Below are positions 1 to 6,507 of a DNA stretch of 33,198 nt, piece after piece. The notes beneath the pieces were generated by a model. It ran no database searches, was not told the origin of the DNA, and worked only from the letters and a program-made list of their open reading frames with translations. The translations under genes and the position numbers were made by a program. Origin of the DNA: UBA826 sp045564655 (GTDB lineage: Bacteria > Chloroflexota > Dehalococcoidia > Lucifugimonadales > UBA826); assembly GCA_045564655.1 (NCBI GenBank), contig JBJLGX010000026.1:1-33198 (forward strand), in the 5' to 3' direction. Position 1 is the stretch's first letter. Every line of letters begins with the position of its first letter.

Positions 1-553
1 TTCGAGTGCTTGATTCTTCTAATTTAAATTTTTCAACAGCTGCATGTAATAGTAAGGCTGTTTCATCAGCACTTATGATCCAATGAGCTATCGACTCTGC
101 TAACAATAGACACTTATCTCCATATTTAGTGTCAAGATGCAAATTGTCTCTTTTGAGTACAACCTCATATAGCGGTAACACTTCCCCGCAAATTTTACTT
201 TGCACTTCCTTTTTATCTCTTAACAAATTTGGTGAATCTGATAGTTCTGTAAGATTAAGTAAATAGTCAAAAGGTCTTTTAATCACACTACCTTTTTGTT
301 TAGCATCAGTAACATTAAAATAATTTGTATTCATATTTTTAAATCCTGCTAAACTGGCATCCCAACTCATTTGATTCTCATTAGTCTTATGTCCTGTTTG
401 GAACAGGTAATACTCTTCCTCAATATTTTCTAGGAATCCTATTTCGGCAATTGCATCTATTTTTAAAATGGTTTCTGTTTCATGATTAGAACAGGCAAAC
501 ATTATTAATATCAAACTGGTCGATATTAATAATGTCGAAGTAATCAGTTTCAT
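1..553 (-). CDS. Putative lipoprotein, 3' end cut by window edge
   Basis: An open frame of 184 codons starts with ATG at 551-553 and runs off the left edge, so the C-terminus is missing. The first 20 residues are a basic start (MKLITS) and a hydrophobic stretch ending in MFAC, which looks like a type II signal peptide with Cys21 as lipidation site. The lipobox is weak, because positions -3 and -2 are Met and Phe. The mature part is hydrophilic with aromatic-rich patches and mostly helical, and matches no family I can name. It starts 2 bases after the stop of the upstream sugar kinase gene, so it is almost certainly co-transcribed with it. An exported, membrane-anchored protein is likely; the function is unknown. 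Confidence 0.7.
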   Translation of the reverse strand, partial: MKLITSTLLISTSLILIMFACSNHETETILKIDAIAEIGFLENIEEEYYLFQTGHKTNENQMSWDASLAGFKNMNTNYFNVTDAKQKGSVIKRPFDYLLNLTELSDSPNLLRDKKEVQSKICGEVLPLYEVVLKRDNLHLDTKYGDKCLLLAESIAHWIISADETALLLHAAVEKFKLEESSTR

Positions 554-555
554 TA

Positions 556-1428
556 CTATTGTTCTTTTTGCGCTAATAATATTGCGCCTAATACACCGGC
601 ATTATCTTTTAGGTAAGGAGTTAATATGTAATTATCCATATTGTTTATGATCTCATCGGATTGGACATAATTATTTAAAGACTGGAGAGTTTTGATTCGT
701 ATATTCTCTATGAGGCCCTTATGATTTAATACCCCACCGCCTAGTATGATTCTTTTTGGTGAAACTGTAAGCGTCAAATTCGCTATTGCTATTCCTAAAT
801 ATTGAGATTCTAATGCCCAAATTTTACTGTCATCATCATCGTCATTTTCGCTGAGTCTCTTTGCTATTGCTACTCCAGATGCCAGTCCTTCTAGACAATC
901 ATCATGATATTCACATATGCCTTTGAAGTTATCATCATTACTTTTGGGGATTTTCATGTGACCCATTTCAGGGTGGGTTAGCCCATGAATCAGGTTATTA
1001 TTTAATATGATTCCACCACCTATTCCTGTGCCTACAGTAATGTAAACAGCGTCAGTAATATTTCTAGCATTTCCCCATTTGTGTTCAGCTAAAAGTGCTG
1101 CATTTACGTCGGTATCAATATTTGCAAGAACGTTTAAAGATGACTTTATTATTTTTAAAATATTTGTGCCACCCCAATATTTTTTGGGAGTTGTTGTTAT
1201 CGTTCCATATGTAAGGGAATCTTTATTTAGGTCTACTGGCCCAAATGAAGCTATACCAATAGACTTTATATCTCTATATGGTCGGAAAAAATTTATTACT
1301 GTTTCTAATGTTTCATCAGGAATTGTGGTTTTAAAAGATATTTGGTCTTTTATATTTTCAGGAGATGAGCCAACTGCACATACAAAGTGTGTCCCACCTG
1401 CTTCAATCCCACCCCATAAATTTTCCAT
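556..1428 (-). CDS. scrK: ROK-family fructokinase
   Basis: This is a cytoplasmic ATP-dependent sugar kinase of the ROK family, about 290 residues as usual, closest in layout to the fructokinases of Bacillus (YdhR/GmuE type), which make fructose 6-phosphate. Visible motifs are the N-terminal phosphate loop GIEAGGTH (8-14), the catalytic Asp in TDVNAA (Asp107), the second phosphate motif TVGTGIGGG (about 131-139), and the zinc site of this subfamily: HPEMGH (152-157) followed by Cys172, His175 and Cys178. A run of five Asp (196-200) sits after the zinc region. The gene lies 16 bases after the CvpA-like gene and 2 bases before a putative lipoprotein gene. The substrate call comes from subfamily resemblance; other hexoses are possible. 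Confidence 0.82.
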   Translation of the reverse strand: MENLWGGIEAGGTHFVCAVGSSPENIKDQISFKTTIPDETLETVINFFRPYRDIKSIGIASFGPVDLNKDSLTYGTITTTPKKYWGGTNILKIIKSSLNVLANIDTDVNAALLAEHKWGNARNITDAVYITVGTGIGGGIILNNNLIHGLTHPEMGHMKIPKSNDDNFKGICEYHDDCLEGLASGVAIAKRLSENDDDDDSKIWALESQYLGIAIANLTLTVSPKRIILGGGVLNHKGLIENIRIKTLQSLNNYVQSDEIINNMDNYILTPYLKDNAGVLGAILLAQKEQ

Positions 1429-1444
1429 AATTAAAGTTCCATAT

Positions 1445-2053
1445 TTATCGAGAGTTTAGCAAGTCGTTGTATTTAACCCCTGCTTTGAATAAATCTATAG
1501 CTCCTTCAAATTCGTTTGGGAGTGTACCTGGAAGATTTTCAAATATTTTTAGTACAGTTGGAGCAAATTGGGAATTTGTTAAGTTACTTTCTAGTCCTGC
1601 TAAAGAATTGTTGAAGTCTAATAAAACTGACTCTGAGGGATTATCAACAGGATCTAAGTCTAGAGCATAAGCAACTCTAGCAATTCCTGTTAGGCATACA
1701 CCTGATATTGCAATTCCTATTGCTAAGCCTAAAATAGCTCCACCAATCTTATTTATTAAGCTAGACATACCTAGTGTGGTTGCAGTAAGAATAGGCATTA
1801 AGATTTTATATGCATAATTTGATATCCATATAGCCAATATCATGATTATTCCATATGAGATAACAGTTGTTATAGATTTATTTGTTATGGTCCCAGATAA
1901 ATATTCTCCGATTAAACCTGATAATTGTCCGGCTAATATCCAGCCTACGACTATTCCAAGCATAGAAAATATTGCTTTTATTAAACCGTATCGTAAGCCG
2001 TAAAAAGTTGAAATGAATACTACAATTAAAATGAACCAATCAAAAATGTTCAT
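1445..2053 (-). CDS. CvpA-family membrane protein
   Basis: This 202-residue protein has four predicted membrane helices (about 4-20, 24-41, 62-80 and 103-125) and a soluble C-terminal tail. The opening MNIFDWFILIVVFIS, the GLRYGLI turn and the glycine-rich helices match the CvpA (colicin V production) family. Members are inner-membrane proteins of poorly defined role, linked in other bacteria to envelope homeostasis and, in E. coli, to colicin V production and purF. The start is supported by GGAG five bases upstream of the ATG. It begins 2 bases after the stop of the DCC-family gene, so the two are probably translationally coupled. No colicin gene is nearby, so the historic name says nothing about the role here. 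Confidence 0.8.
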   Translation of the reverse strand: MNIFDWFILIVVFISTFYGLRYGLIKAIFSMLGIVVGWILAGQLSGLIGEYLSGTITNKSITTVISYGIIMILAIWISNYAYKILMPILTATTLGMSSLINKIGGAILGLAIGIAISGVCLTGIARVAYALDLDPVDNPSESVLLDFNNSLAGLESNLTNSQFAPTVLKIFENLPGTLPNEFEGAIDLFKAGVKYNDLLNSR

Positions 2054-2055
2054 AA

Positions 2056-2466
2056 CTACTCCAAAATCCTATATTTTTCTTCCTGTTTTATAACTCGACA
2101 ATGATTCATTTTGCCGAATATTTGATACCTGTTCTTTGCAACTAAATCATAACACCAATCACGTATTTTTTTAGGTACTAAATACAATGCCAAGCATGCT
2201 TTATAGCATCCACCTAATTCATTTATAATTTCTATAACTGCATCTGATTTAAAGAATAATTGTTGGTTTTTAAGATATATAACAGTGTTTATATTCTTTA
2301 CTTCTATTTTAGGCCCATCTAAGTTTTCTAATATTTTTTTTGCATAATTTGACGTTAATGGGGTGTAATAAAAACATTTGTTTTTATCAATATTCAGTAA
2401 TAAGTCAATAAACTTATTACACAATATGCAATACCCGTCAAAAAATACTATATTATGATTATTCAT
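2056..2466 (-). CDS. DCC-family (DUF393) thiol-disulfide oxidoreductase-like protein
   Basis: This 136-residue protein opens with the family signature FFDGYCILCN, giving a CxxC pair at Cys13 and Cys16 after Asp10-Gly11. That is the DxxCxxC motif of DUF393 proteins, predicted thioredoxin-fold oxidoreductases. The C-terminal part has the family's basic tail (a KNRYQIFG-like segment near 113-120). There is no signal peptide, so it should be cytoplasmic. It is the first gene of the minus-strand group DCC, CvpA, sugar kinase, lipoprotein; a promoter would lie in the 71-base gap shared with the divergent permease gene. No Shine-Dalgarno is evident before its ATG. The redox partner and substrate are unknown. 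Confidence 0.8.
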   Translation of the reverse strand: MNNHNIVFFDGYCILCNKFIDLLLNIDKNKCFYYTPLTSNYAKKILENLDGPKIEVKNINTVIYLKNQQLFFKSDAVIEIINELGGCYKACLALYLVPKKIRDWCYDLVAKNRYQIFGKMNHCRVIKQEEKYRILE

Positions 2467-2537
2467 ATTTACATACTAAACTGAGCAAAGAAAAAAAACA
2501 TCTTACCTGTTCATATTAAGTATCTAAAGGATAATTT

Positions 2538-3407
2538 ATGGGTGAAAGTATATTTTTTAAAGAATTACACGAAATTGTTTCTTGGGCTTCCTCAGATGTT
2601 ATTTTGTGGAAAGCCCTGTTGCTTGTAGTTATTTCATTTTCAGTGGGACTATTAGGCGGGTTTGTTGGGTTGGCGTTAGGTACTATAAGATTGCCAGCTT
2701 TATTACTCTTAGGGATGCCTGCTTCGATAGCAGGAGGAACCAATATTATGGTCAGCAGCTTAACAGCTCTAACTGGTTCAATTAAACATTGGAGAGAGGG
2801 TAGGGTTAATCTAAAAATAGTTTTAATAATGGGAATACCTGCTTTTTTTGGTGCATTCATTGGAGGATTCATTAGTGGCTTAATATCAGAAGGTATATTA
2901 CTTATTTTTGCAGGAATACTTGTTTTTTGGCAAGGAGTGGAGTTTCTGATCATATACAGAGATAGGATAAAGACTAAAAAAATATCAGGACCTTTATTTG
3001 GATCTGGATTAGAAAATTCCCAAGGTCTATTTACAACTCCACGGATGCTTGCTGAATCTTTTATCGGTTTAGGAGTCGGACTTTTGGGTGGAGCAGTTGG
3101 TTTAATTTTAGGAAGTATAAGATTGCCGGCTATCGTTAGGATACTTAAAATCGACCCAAGGATTGCAGCAGGAACCAATTTATTTATCGGATTTTTTTTA
3201 GGAGCTCTTGGCTGGATCGGGCATGCAACTCAAGGCAAAGTTGATTATCCGATATTAATCTTAATGGGGACTGTCGCAATGTTGGGAAGTTGGTATGGTG
3301 CTACTTTAACAGGAAAGGTAAATCTTAATACTCTTATATTGACCATGGGATTTGTTTTGGTCGTTGTAGGGTTTTTATTAGCATATAAGGGAATACCAAT
3401 AATTTAG
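2538..3407 (+). CDS. TauE/SafE-family permease (putative sulfite/sulfonate exporter)
   Basis: This 289-residue integral membrane protein has about eight helices and a clear internal duplication. Residues 37-105 (GLLGGFVGL, RLPALLLLGM, AGGTNIM) are echoed by 180-248 (GLLGGAVGL, RLPAIVRILK, AAGTNLF). That double layout is the hallmark of the TauE/SafE (UPF0721) family, implicated in anion export such as sulfite, sulfoacetate or related organosulfur compounds. AGGA six bases before the ATG supports the start. It is divergent from the DCC gene, and its stop abuts the stop of the convergent LRR gene with no spacer. No sulfur-metabolism gene is adjacent, so the substrate cannot be assigned. Confidence 0.85.
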   Translation: MGESIFFKELHEIVSWASSDVILWKALLLVVISFSVGLLGGFVGLALGTIRLPALLLLGMPASIAGGTNIMVSSLTALTGSIKHWREGRVNLKIVLIMGIPAFFGAFIGGFISGLISEGILLIFAGILVFWQGVEFLIIYRDRIKTKKISGPLFGSGLENSQGLFTTPRMLAESFIGLGVGLLGGAVGLILGSIRLPAIVRILKIDPRIAAGTNLFIGFFLGALGWIGHATQGKVDYPILILMGTVAMLGSWYGATLTGKVNLNTLILTMGFVLVVVGFLLAYKGIPII

Positions 3408-4211
3408 TTATAGTATTACTGTTATTCCTCGTGATTTGAATCTTGGTATATGTATTTTTTTAGTTTGTTGATTAAAATGATTTCCTTCTATTACTAAATG
3501 ATTTAATTTAGGAAGAGAGTTTAAAGGACTTAAGTCACGGATTTGATTGTCAGCAATACTAAGCCAGGCTAAATTTATTGTTTTGGAAAGAGCATCAATA
3601 TTACTTATTTCATTTTTAGATATATCTAATGAAGACACAGATTTCAATGTAGATAAATCTTCAATATTAGATATTTGGTTGTTGCTTAAATCTATCCATG
3701 ACAAAGATTTAATTGGAGATAATGGAGATAAGTCTTGAATTAAGTTGTTTTCAACATTCAAACTTGTCAAATTTATCATGTTTGATATGTATTTAATAGA
3801 TTTGACTTTGTTATTTATCAAACTTAAATCAGTTATATTTTCAAGTCCATATAATCCGTCTAGTTCAAAGAATTTGCAGTTTTTTATTCTTAATTTGGTT
3901 AGATTTGTTAATAATGAAATTTGCATTGGATTAGCTAGATTTGTGTTTTCGATATCAAAACTAGATAGTGAAGGCAATTGTGAAATATTTTGTAAGTCTT
4001 CTATTTGGGCATTCTTAAATACGAGACTTTCTATGTTCTCTGCATATTCTAAGCCAGCCAAATTTTTTATATATGCAGACTCTGTTTTAATTTCTTTTAT
4101 TGCAAGTAAAGAGTTTTTATTAATCGGACCGTCAAAGTGGTTAATTATTTTTCGTATTTCGATCTCTAAATATTGATCAGGTATATTTATATTTTTATTA
4201 TGAATTGCCAT
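3408..4211 (-). CDS. Leucine-rich repeat protein (internalin-like repeats)
   Basis: The product is 267 residues from the ATG at 4209-4211. A longer frame reaches a TTG at 4244 but no Shine-Dalgarno supports it. The N-terminal cap (IPDQYLEIEIRKIINHFDGP, then LAGLEYAENI) is the segment that typically precedes internalin-type repeats. It is followed by about eight 22-residue units of the form LxxLxLxxNxIxDLSPL. Such proteins bind other proteins and are usually secreted, but neither start provides a signal peptide, so this copy may be intracellular. A TATATT box (4223-4228, minus strand) lies 11 bases before the ATG and no Shine-Dalgarno is present, so the mRNA may be almost leaderless. It converges on the permease gene with zero spacing. 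The binding partner is unknown. Confidence 0.8.
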   Translation of the reverse strand: MAIHNKNINIPDQYLEIEIRKIINHFDGPINKNSLLAIKEIKTESAYIKNLAGLEYAENIESLVFKNAQIEDLQNISQLPSLSSFDIENTNLANPMQISLLTNLTKLRIKNCKFFELDGLYGLENITDLSLINNKVKSIKYISNMINLTSLNVENNLIQDLSPLSPIKSLSWIDLSNNQISNIEDLSTLKSVSSLDISKNEISNIDALSKTINLAWLSIADNQIRDLSPLNSLPKLNHLVIEGNHFNQQTKKIHIPRFKSRGITVIL

Positions 4212-4250
4212 ATAGTTAATGTAATATAAAATTTGTTTCACCAATAATAC

Positions 4251-4256
4251 AGGAGG
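4251..4256 (+). promoter_or_regulatory. Strong Shine-Dalgarno (AGGAGG) before the MaoC-like gene
   Basis: A perfect AGGAGG ends four bases before the ATG at 4261 and fixes the start of the dehydratase gene. It contrasts with several genes in this window that have no recognisable ribosome-binding site. Confidence 0.8.
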
Positions 4257-4260
4257 ATAT

Positions 4261-4710
4261 ATGTCTGCGATATGGTTTGATTCGAATGATGTAGGAGATA
4301 CATTTGAATTTGGAAAGGTTCATGTTACAGAAGATGAGATATTAGAATTTGCTAAAAAATATGATCCTCAACCTTTTCACGTGGATAAAGCAGAAGCAGA
4401 AAATAGTATTTATGGAGGTTTGATAGCTAGTGGATGGCATACAATTTCAATGTGTATGAGATTAATAGTTGAGAATATGCTGATCCCAGATTCTGGATGT
4501 CTTGGATCCCCAGGTGCGGAGAATGTGACTTGGTCTCAACCTGTCAGGTCAGGGGATGTACTTAGAGTCAAATCTGAAATTTTAGAAAAAATACCCTCCA
4601 AAAGTAAACCTGATAGAGGTTTTTGGATAATTAAATTTATTGCATTTAATCAAAACAATGAAGATGTCATGAATATGACGATAAAAATTTACTTGAGAAA
4701 ACACGCTTAA
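4261..4710 (+). CDS. MaoC-like (hot-dog fold) dehydratase
   Basis: This 149-residue single hot-dog domain protein carries the hydratase-2 motif: YDPQPFHVD with Asp35 and His40 as the likely catalytic pair, followed by YGGLIASGWHT (51-61), which covers the substrate pocket. MaoC-type enzymes hydrate enoyl-thioesters (CoA or ACP), as in (R)-specific enoyl-CoA hydratase or mesaconyl-CoA hydratase. The length fits a stand-alone homodimeric member. The start is fixed by AGGAGG. It is divergent from the LRR gene and ends 32 bases before tRNA-Leu, whose likely promoter overlaps its 3' end. No fatty-acid or polyhydroxyalkanoate gene is adjacent, so the substrate is open. Confidence 0.85.
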   Translation: MSAIWFDSNDVGDTFEFGKVHVTEDEILEFAKKYDPQPFHVDKAEAENSIYGGLIASGWHTISMCMRLIVENMLIPDSGCLGSPGAENVTWSQPVRSGDVLRVKSEILEKIPSKSKPDRGFWIIKFIAFNQNNEDVMNMTIKIYLRKHA

Positions 4711-4723
4711 AATAGAGTACAAT
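4693..4723 (+). promoter_or_regulatory. Candidate promoter for tRNA-Leu
   Basis: TTGAGA (4693-4698) and TACAAT (4718-4723) are separated by 19 bases. Transcription would start near 4730, about a dozen bases before the tRNA 5' end. The -35 box lies inside the 3' end of the MaoC-like gene. This is assigned by pattern only. Confidence 0.4.
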
Positions 4724-4742
4724 CTATGTGCACAAATATACT

Positions 4743-4826
4743 GGGGGAGTGGCGGAATGGTAGACGCGCTAGTCTTAGGAACTAGTGCCGCAAGGCGTGT
4801 GGGTTCGAGTCCCTCCTCCCCCACCA
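4743..4826 (+). tRNA. tRNA-Leu (anticodon UAG)
   Basis: An 84-base class II tRNA with CCA encoded at 4824-4826. The acceptor stem GGGGGAG (4743-4749) pairs with CTCCCCC (4816-4822). The anticodon stem CTAGT/ACTAG encloses CTTAGGA with anticodon TAG, reading CUN leucine codons, and a long variable arm with a GCAA loop follows. The T arm (4799-4815) has one U-U mismatch at its second pair. It is on the same strand as the preceding MaoC-like gene, 32 bases downstream. Confidence 0.95.
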
Positions 4827-4978
4827 TTTACTACCATCTCTTACCGGAACATTACAGTAATTCGTGACTAAATTACAAAAGTGATTTTGCGTATAAATTG
4901 CTACTAAATTTTTAGATATGTTGAATTTGGAAATAAAAAAAACTATTTAACAATACTTTCAATTATTTCAATAGTTTT

Positions 4979-5016
4979 AAAAAATTGAGGTTGGGGACTA
5001 ATAAAATCCCCAACCC
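4979..5016 (-). terminator. Rho-independent terminator of the DUF5679-like gene
   Basis: A perfect 9-bp stem (4989-4997 with 5007-5015) with a 9-base loop is followed, read on the minus strand, by six T residues (4979-4984). It lies about 80 bases past the stop of the minus-strand miniprotein gene. No T run follows on the plus strand, so it acts in the minus direction. The 4827-5096 gap otherwise shows nothing recognisable. Confidence 0.75.
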
Positions 5017-5096
5017 CGTGCATTAAGAGCTAATAATTCTACGGAAGCATATTGCGTAAACTAACTATAAAATATTAAGTCTTAACACGAAATAGG

Positions 5097-5279
5097 TTAT
5101 CCGATTTGTTTTTCAACCTCAGCTACTTCTTTGTTACCCAGTATTCTGAATACCTTAGATGTTGGGTCTTCATCTGCAAAGCCTTGGACAGCTTTTCGAC
5201 CATTCTTCAAAGTCACGATTTTAGGGTTGACTATTTTTACTGTTTTTCTCAATTTAACACTGTAAGCTGTTAATTCCAT
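5097..5279 (-). CDS. Cysteine-free DUF5679-like small protein
   Basis: The product is 60 residues from the ATG at 5277-5279, chosen because GGAG lies seven bases upstream; a longer frame to 5324 has no such support. The core (AYSVKLRKTVKI, then VTLKNGRKAVQG, then SKVFRILG) resembles the DUF5679 miniproteins common in Chloroflexota and some archaea. As I recall them, those carry AYCVKC near the start and CPxCGTK before the final strand, forming a zinc ribbon. Here the positions read Ser7, Leu10, Ala35 and Asp38, and the whole protein has no Cys or His, so it cannot bind zinc in the usual way. Its own promoter and a clean terminator suggest a separately expressed, intact gene. Function unknown. 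The family call is from memory of the motif. Confidence 0.65.
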   Translation of the reverse strand: MELTAYSVKLRKTVKIVNPKIVTLKNGRKAVQGFADEDPTSKVFRILGNKEVAEVEKQIG

Positions 5280-5372
5280 ATCAATACTCCATAAAACTGA
5301 TTTAAGAATGAGAATCATTCCCATTTGAGTACATATTACATCCTCAAAATATTTTTGTAAAGTATGTTGATG

Positions 5373-5378
5373 TATAAT
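5373..5378 (+). promoter_or_regulatory. -10 box of the SRP RNA promoter
   Basis: A consensus TATAAT lies 26 bases before the base-paired 5' end of the SRP RNA. It implies a start near 5385 and a short 5' precursor segment removed on maturation. No convincing -35 hexamer is seen at the usual distance. Confidence 0.5.
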
Positions 5379-5404
5379 ATTCTTCCTTTATTAGAAAATT
5401 AAAT

Positions 5405-5680
5405 GAGAGTCGTACTAGGCGGGGAGATAGCGGTGCCTTGAACCCGTAATCCGCTCTAACGGGGCTTAATTCCAATCGGAGGACTTTGGTAGGTATCCGC
5501 TACTTATATTAATAATGTTGAAAGTTGGGTCCCGCGCGGCAAGAGCTTGTGAACCCCGTCAGGTTCGGAAGAAAGCAGCGGTAAGCGATGTCTCTTGGGT
5601 GCCGTGGGTAAGCCTGACTTGAGTTGTAATTATAGGATATGGTGTTTACTATCGTTCGAAGTGCGGTGTACGACTCGTTT
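5405..5680 (+). ncRNA. ffs: Signal recognition particle RNA, large bacterial form with Alu domain
   Basis: About 272 bases, the size of the Bacillus scRNA. The ends pair perfectly (5407-5415 with 5668-5676). The 5' part has the Alu-domain pattern (GGGGAGATAGCGGTGCC at 5420-5436, then AATCCGCTCTAACGGGGC). The helix 8 signature that binds Ffh is at 5558-5579: GTCAGG, a GGAA tetraloop at 5567-5570, then AAGCAGC. Relative to the consensus the tetraloop stem has a compensatory C-G to U-A change. The usual UGUAA loop of the Alu domain reads TTGAA here. It forms the RNA core of the co-translational targeting complex. It lies on the same strand as rsmA, which starts about 20 bases after it. Confidence 0.95.
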
Positions 5681-5686
5681 TAATAA

Positions 5687-5692
5687 TATAAT
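5687..5692 (+). promoter_or_regulatory. TATAAT box immediately before rsmA
   Basis: A consensus TATAAT ends seven bases before the rsmA ATG (5700), and no Shine-Dalgarno is present between them. If it is a -10 element, transcription would begin at or next to the start codon, giving a leaderless mRNA. No clear -35 is visible, because its place falls in the SRP RNA 3' end. Read-through from the SRP RNA promoter is the alternative. Confidence 0.4.
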
Positions 5693-5699
5693 TAAGTTT

Positions 5700-6500
5700 A
5701 TGAGTAATTTTTCAAATCCTAAAAAAAGTCTTGGTCAACATTTCCTTTATGATCAAAACATAATAAATAAAATAATAGGGTCAGCACAAATAGACCGAAA
5801 TGACCATATACTAGAAATCGGATCTGGTAGGGGACATCTTACTGAAGCATTAATTAATACTGGAGCTAAAATTGTTTCATTAGAAATTGATGACGATTTG
5901 TACGCTCACGCATTAGAACGATTTGGTGAAGCCTCTAATTTTAAAATTTTACACATAGATGCAATCGATTTTAATCCTTCAGATTTCTTTGAGAAACCTT
6001 TTAAGTTGATTGCTAACCTGCCATATAATTTAGGGTCAAGATTATTAAGGAAATTTTTATTTTCACAACCTAACTCGGATATTTCTGTTGTGATGCTACA
6101 ACGAGAGGTTGCTATGAATATAGTTTCTAACCCAAATAAAATGAACATATTAAGCTCTACTTTTCAAACCGTAGCAGAAGTCGACTTGTTATTTAATGTG
6201 AAGCCAACATCTTTCTTGCCACCACCCAAAGTCCATTCTGCTGTCATAAAACTTAAATTTAAGGATAATCCTTTAATTGAAAAGTCTGAATTGGATGACT
6301 TTTTTGATTTTGTAGTGGCAGCGTTTGCAGCACCTAGAAAGCAAATTAAAAATTCTCTTTCTTTAGGTTTAAAAATGGATTCAACTACCATTGAGAAAAT
6401 TTTAACTACTATTGAAATATTACCAACTAGACGCCCCCAAACTTTTACAATTTTTGAGTGGAAGCTTTTGTTTGATTCATTTAAAACAGTGATAATCTAG
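5700..6500 (+). CDS. rsmA: 16S rRNA (adenine1518/1519-N6) dimethyltransferase RsmA/KsgA
   Basis: The enzyme dimethylates two adjacent adenines in helix 45 of 16S rRNA during late small-subunit assembly, using S-adenosylmethionine. The 266-residue protein has the family opening KKSLGQHFLYDQNI (8-21), the SAM loop LEIGSGRGH (38-46), the acidic LEID (61-64), the active-site NLPYN (106-110) and the C-terminal helical domain after the PPPKVHSAVI segment. The frame stays open upstream to 5595, but that stretch is SRP RNA, so the ATG at 5700 is the start. No Shine-Dalgarno precedes it. It is followed by ispE after seven bases, a common rsmA-ispE arrangement. Confidence 0.95.
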   Translation: MSNFSNPKKSLGQHFLYDQNIINKIIGSAQIDRNDHILEIGSGRGHLTEALINTGAKIVSLEIDDDLYAHALERFGEASNFKILHIDAIDFNPSDFFEKPFKLIANLPYNLGSRLLRKFLFSQPNSDISVVMLQREVAMNIVSNPNKMNILSSTFQTVAEVDLLFNVKPTSFLPPPKVHSAVIKLKFKDNPLIEKSELDDFFDFVVAAFAAPRKQIKNSLSLGLKMDSTTIEKILTTIEILPTRRPQTFTIFEWKLLFDSFKTVII

Positions 6501-6507
6501 GATTTAA

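Noticed and set aside
1079..1459. Long open frame opposite the fructokinase gene
   Set aside because: It is a shadow of a clearly recognised ROK gene and has no ribosome-binding site or family match. The same holds for the other antisense frames in the window, such as 2516-3178, 3745-4176 and 27051-27428.
4727..4734. Palindrome TGTGCACA before tRNA-Leu, sharing TATGTGCA with the repeat at 32198-32205
   Set aside because: An 8-base match in a 33-kb A+T-rich window can arise by chance, and no other copies stand out.
4582..4827. Open frame on the minus strand across tRNA-Leu
   Set aside because: It is antisense to the MaoC-like gene and the tRNA, and the resemblance of its start to common annotated proteins is the familiar artefact of translating tRNA complements.
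5595..5699. Extra 35 codons upstream of rsmA in the same frame
   Set aside because: The stretch is SRP RNA with a well-paired end, and the encoded residues do not resemble any RsmA N-terminus.
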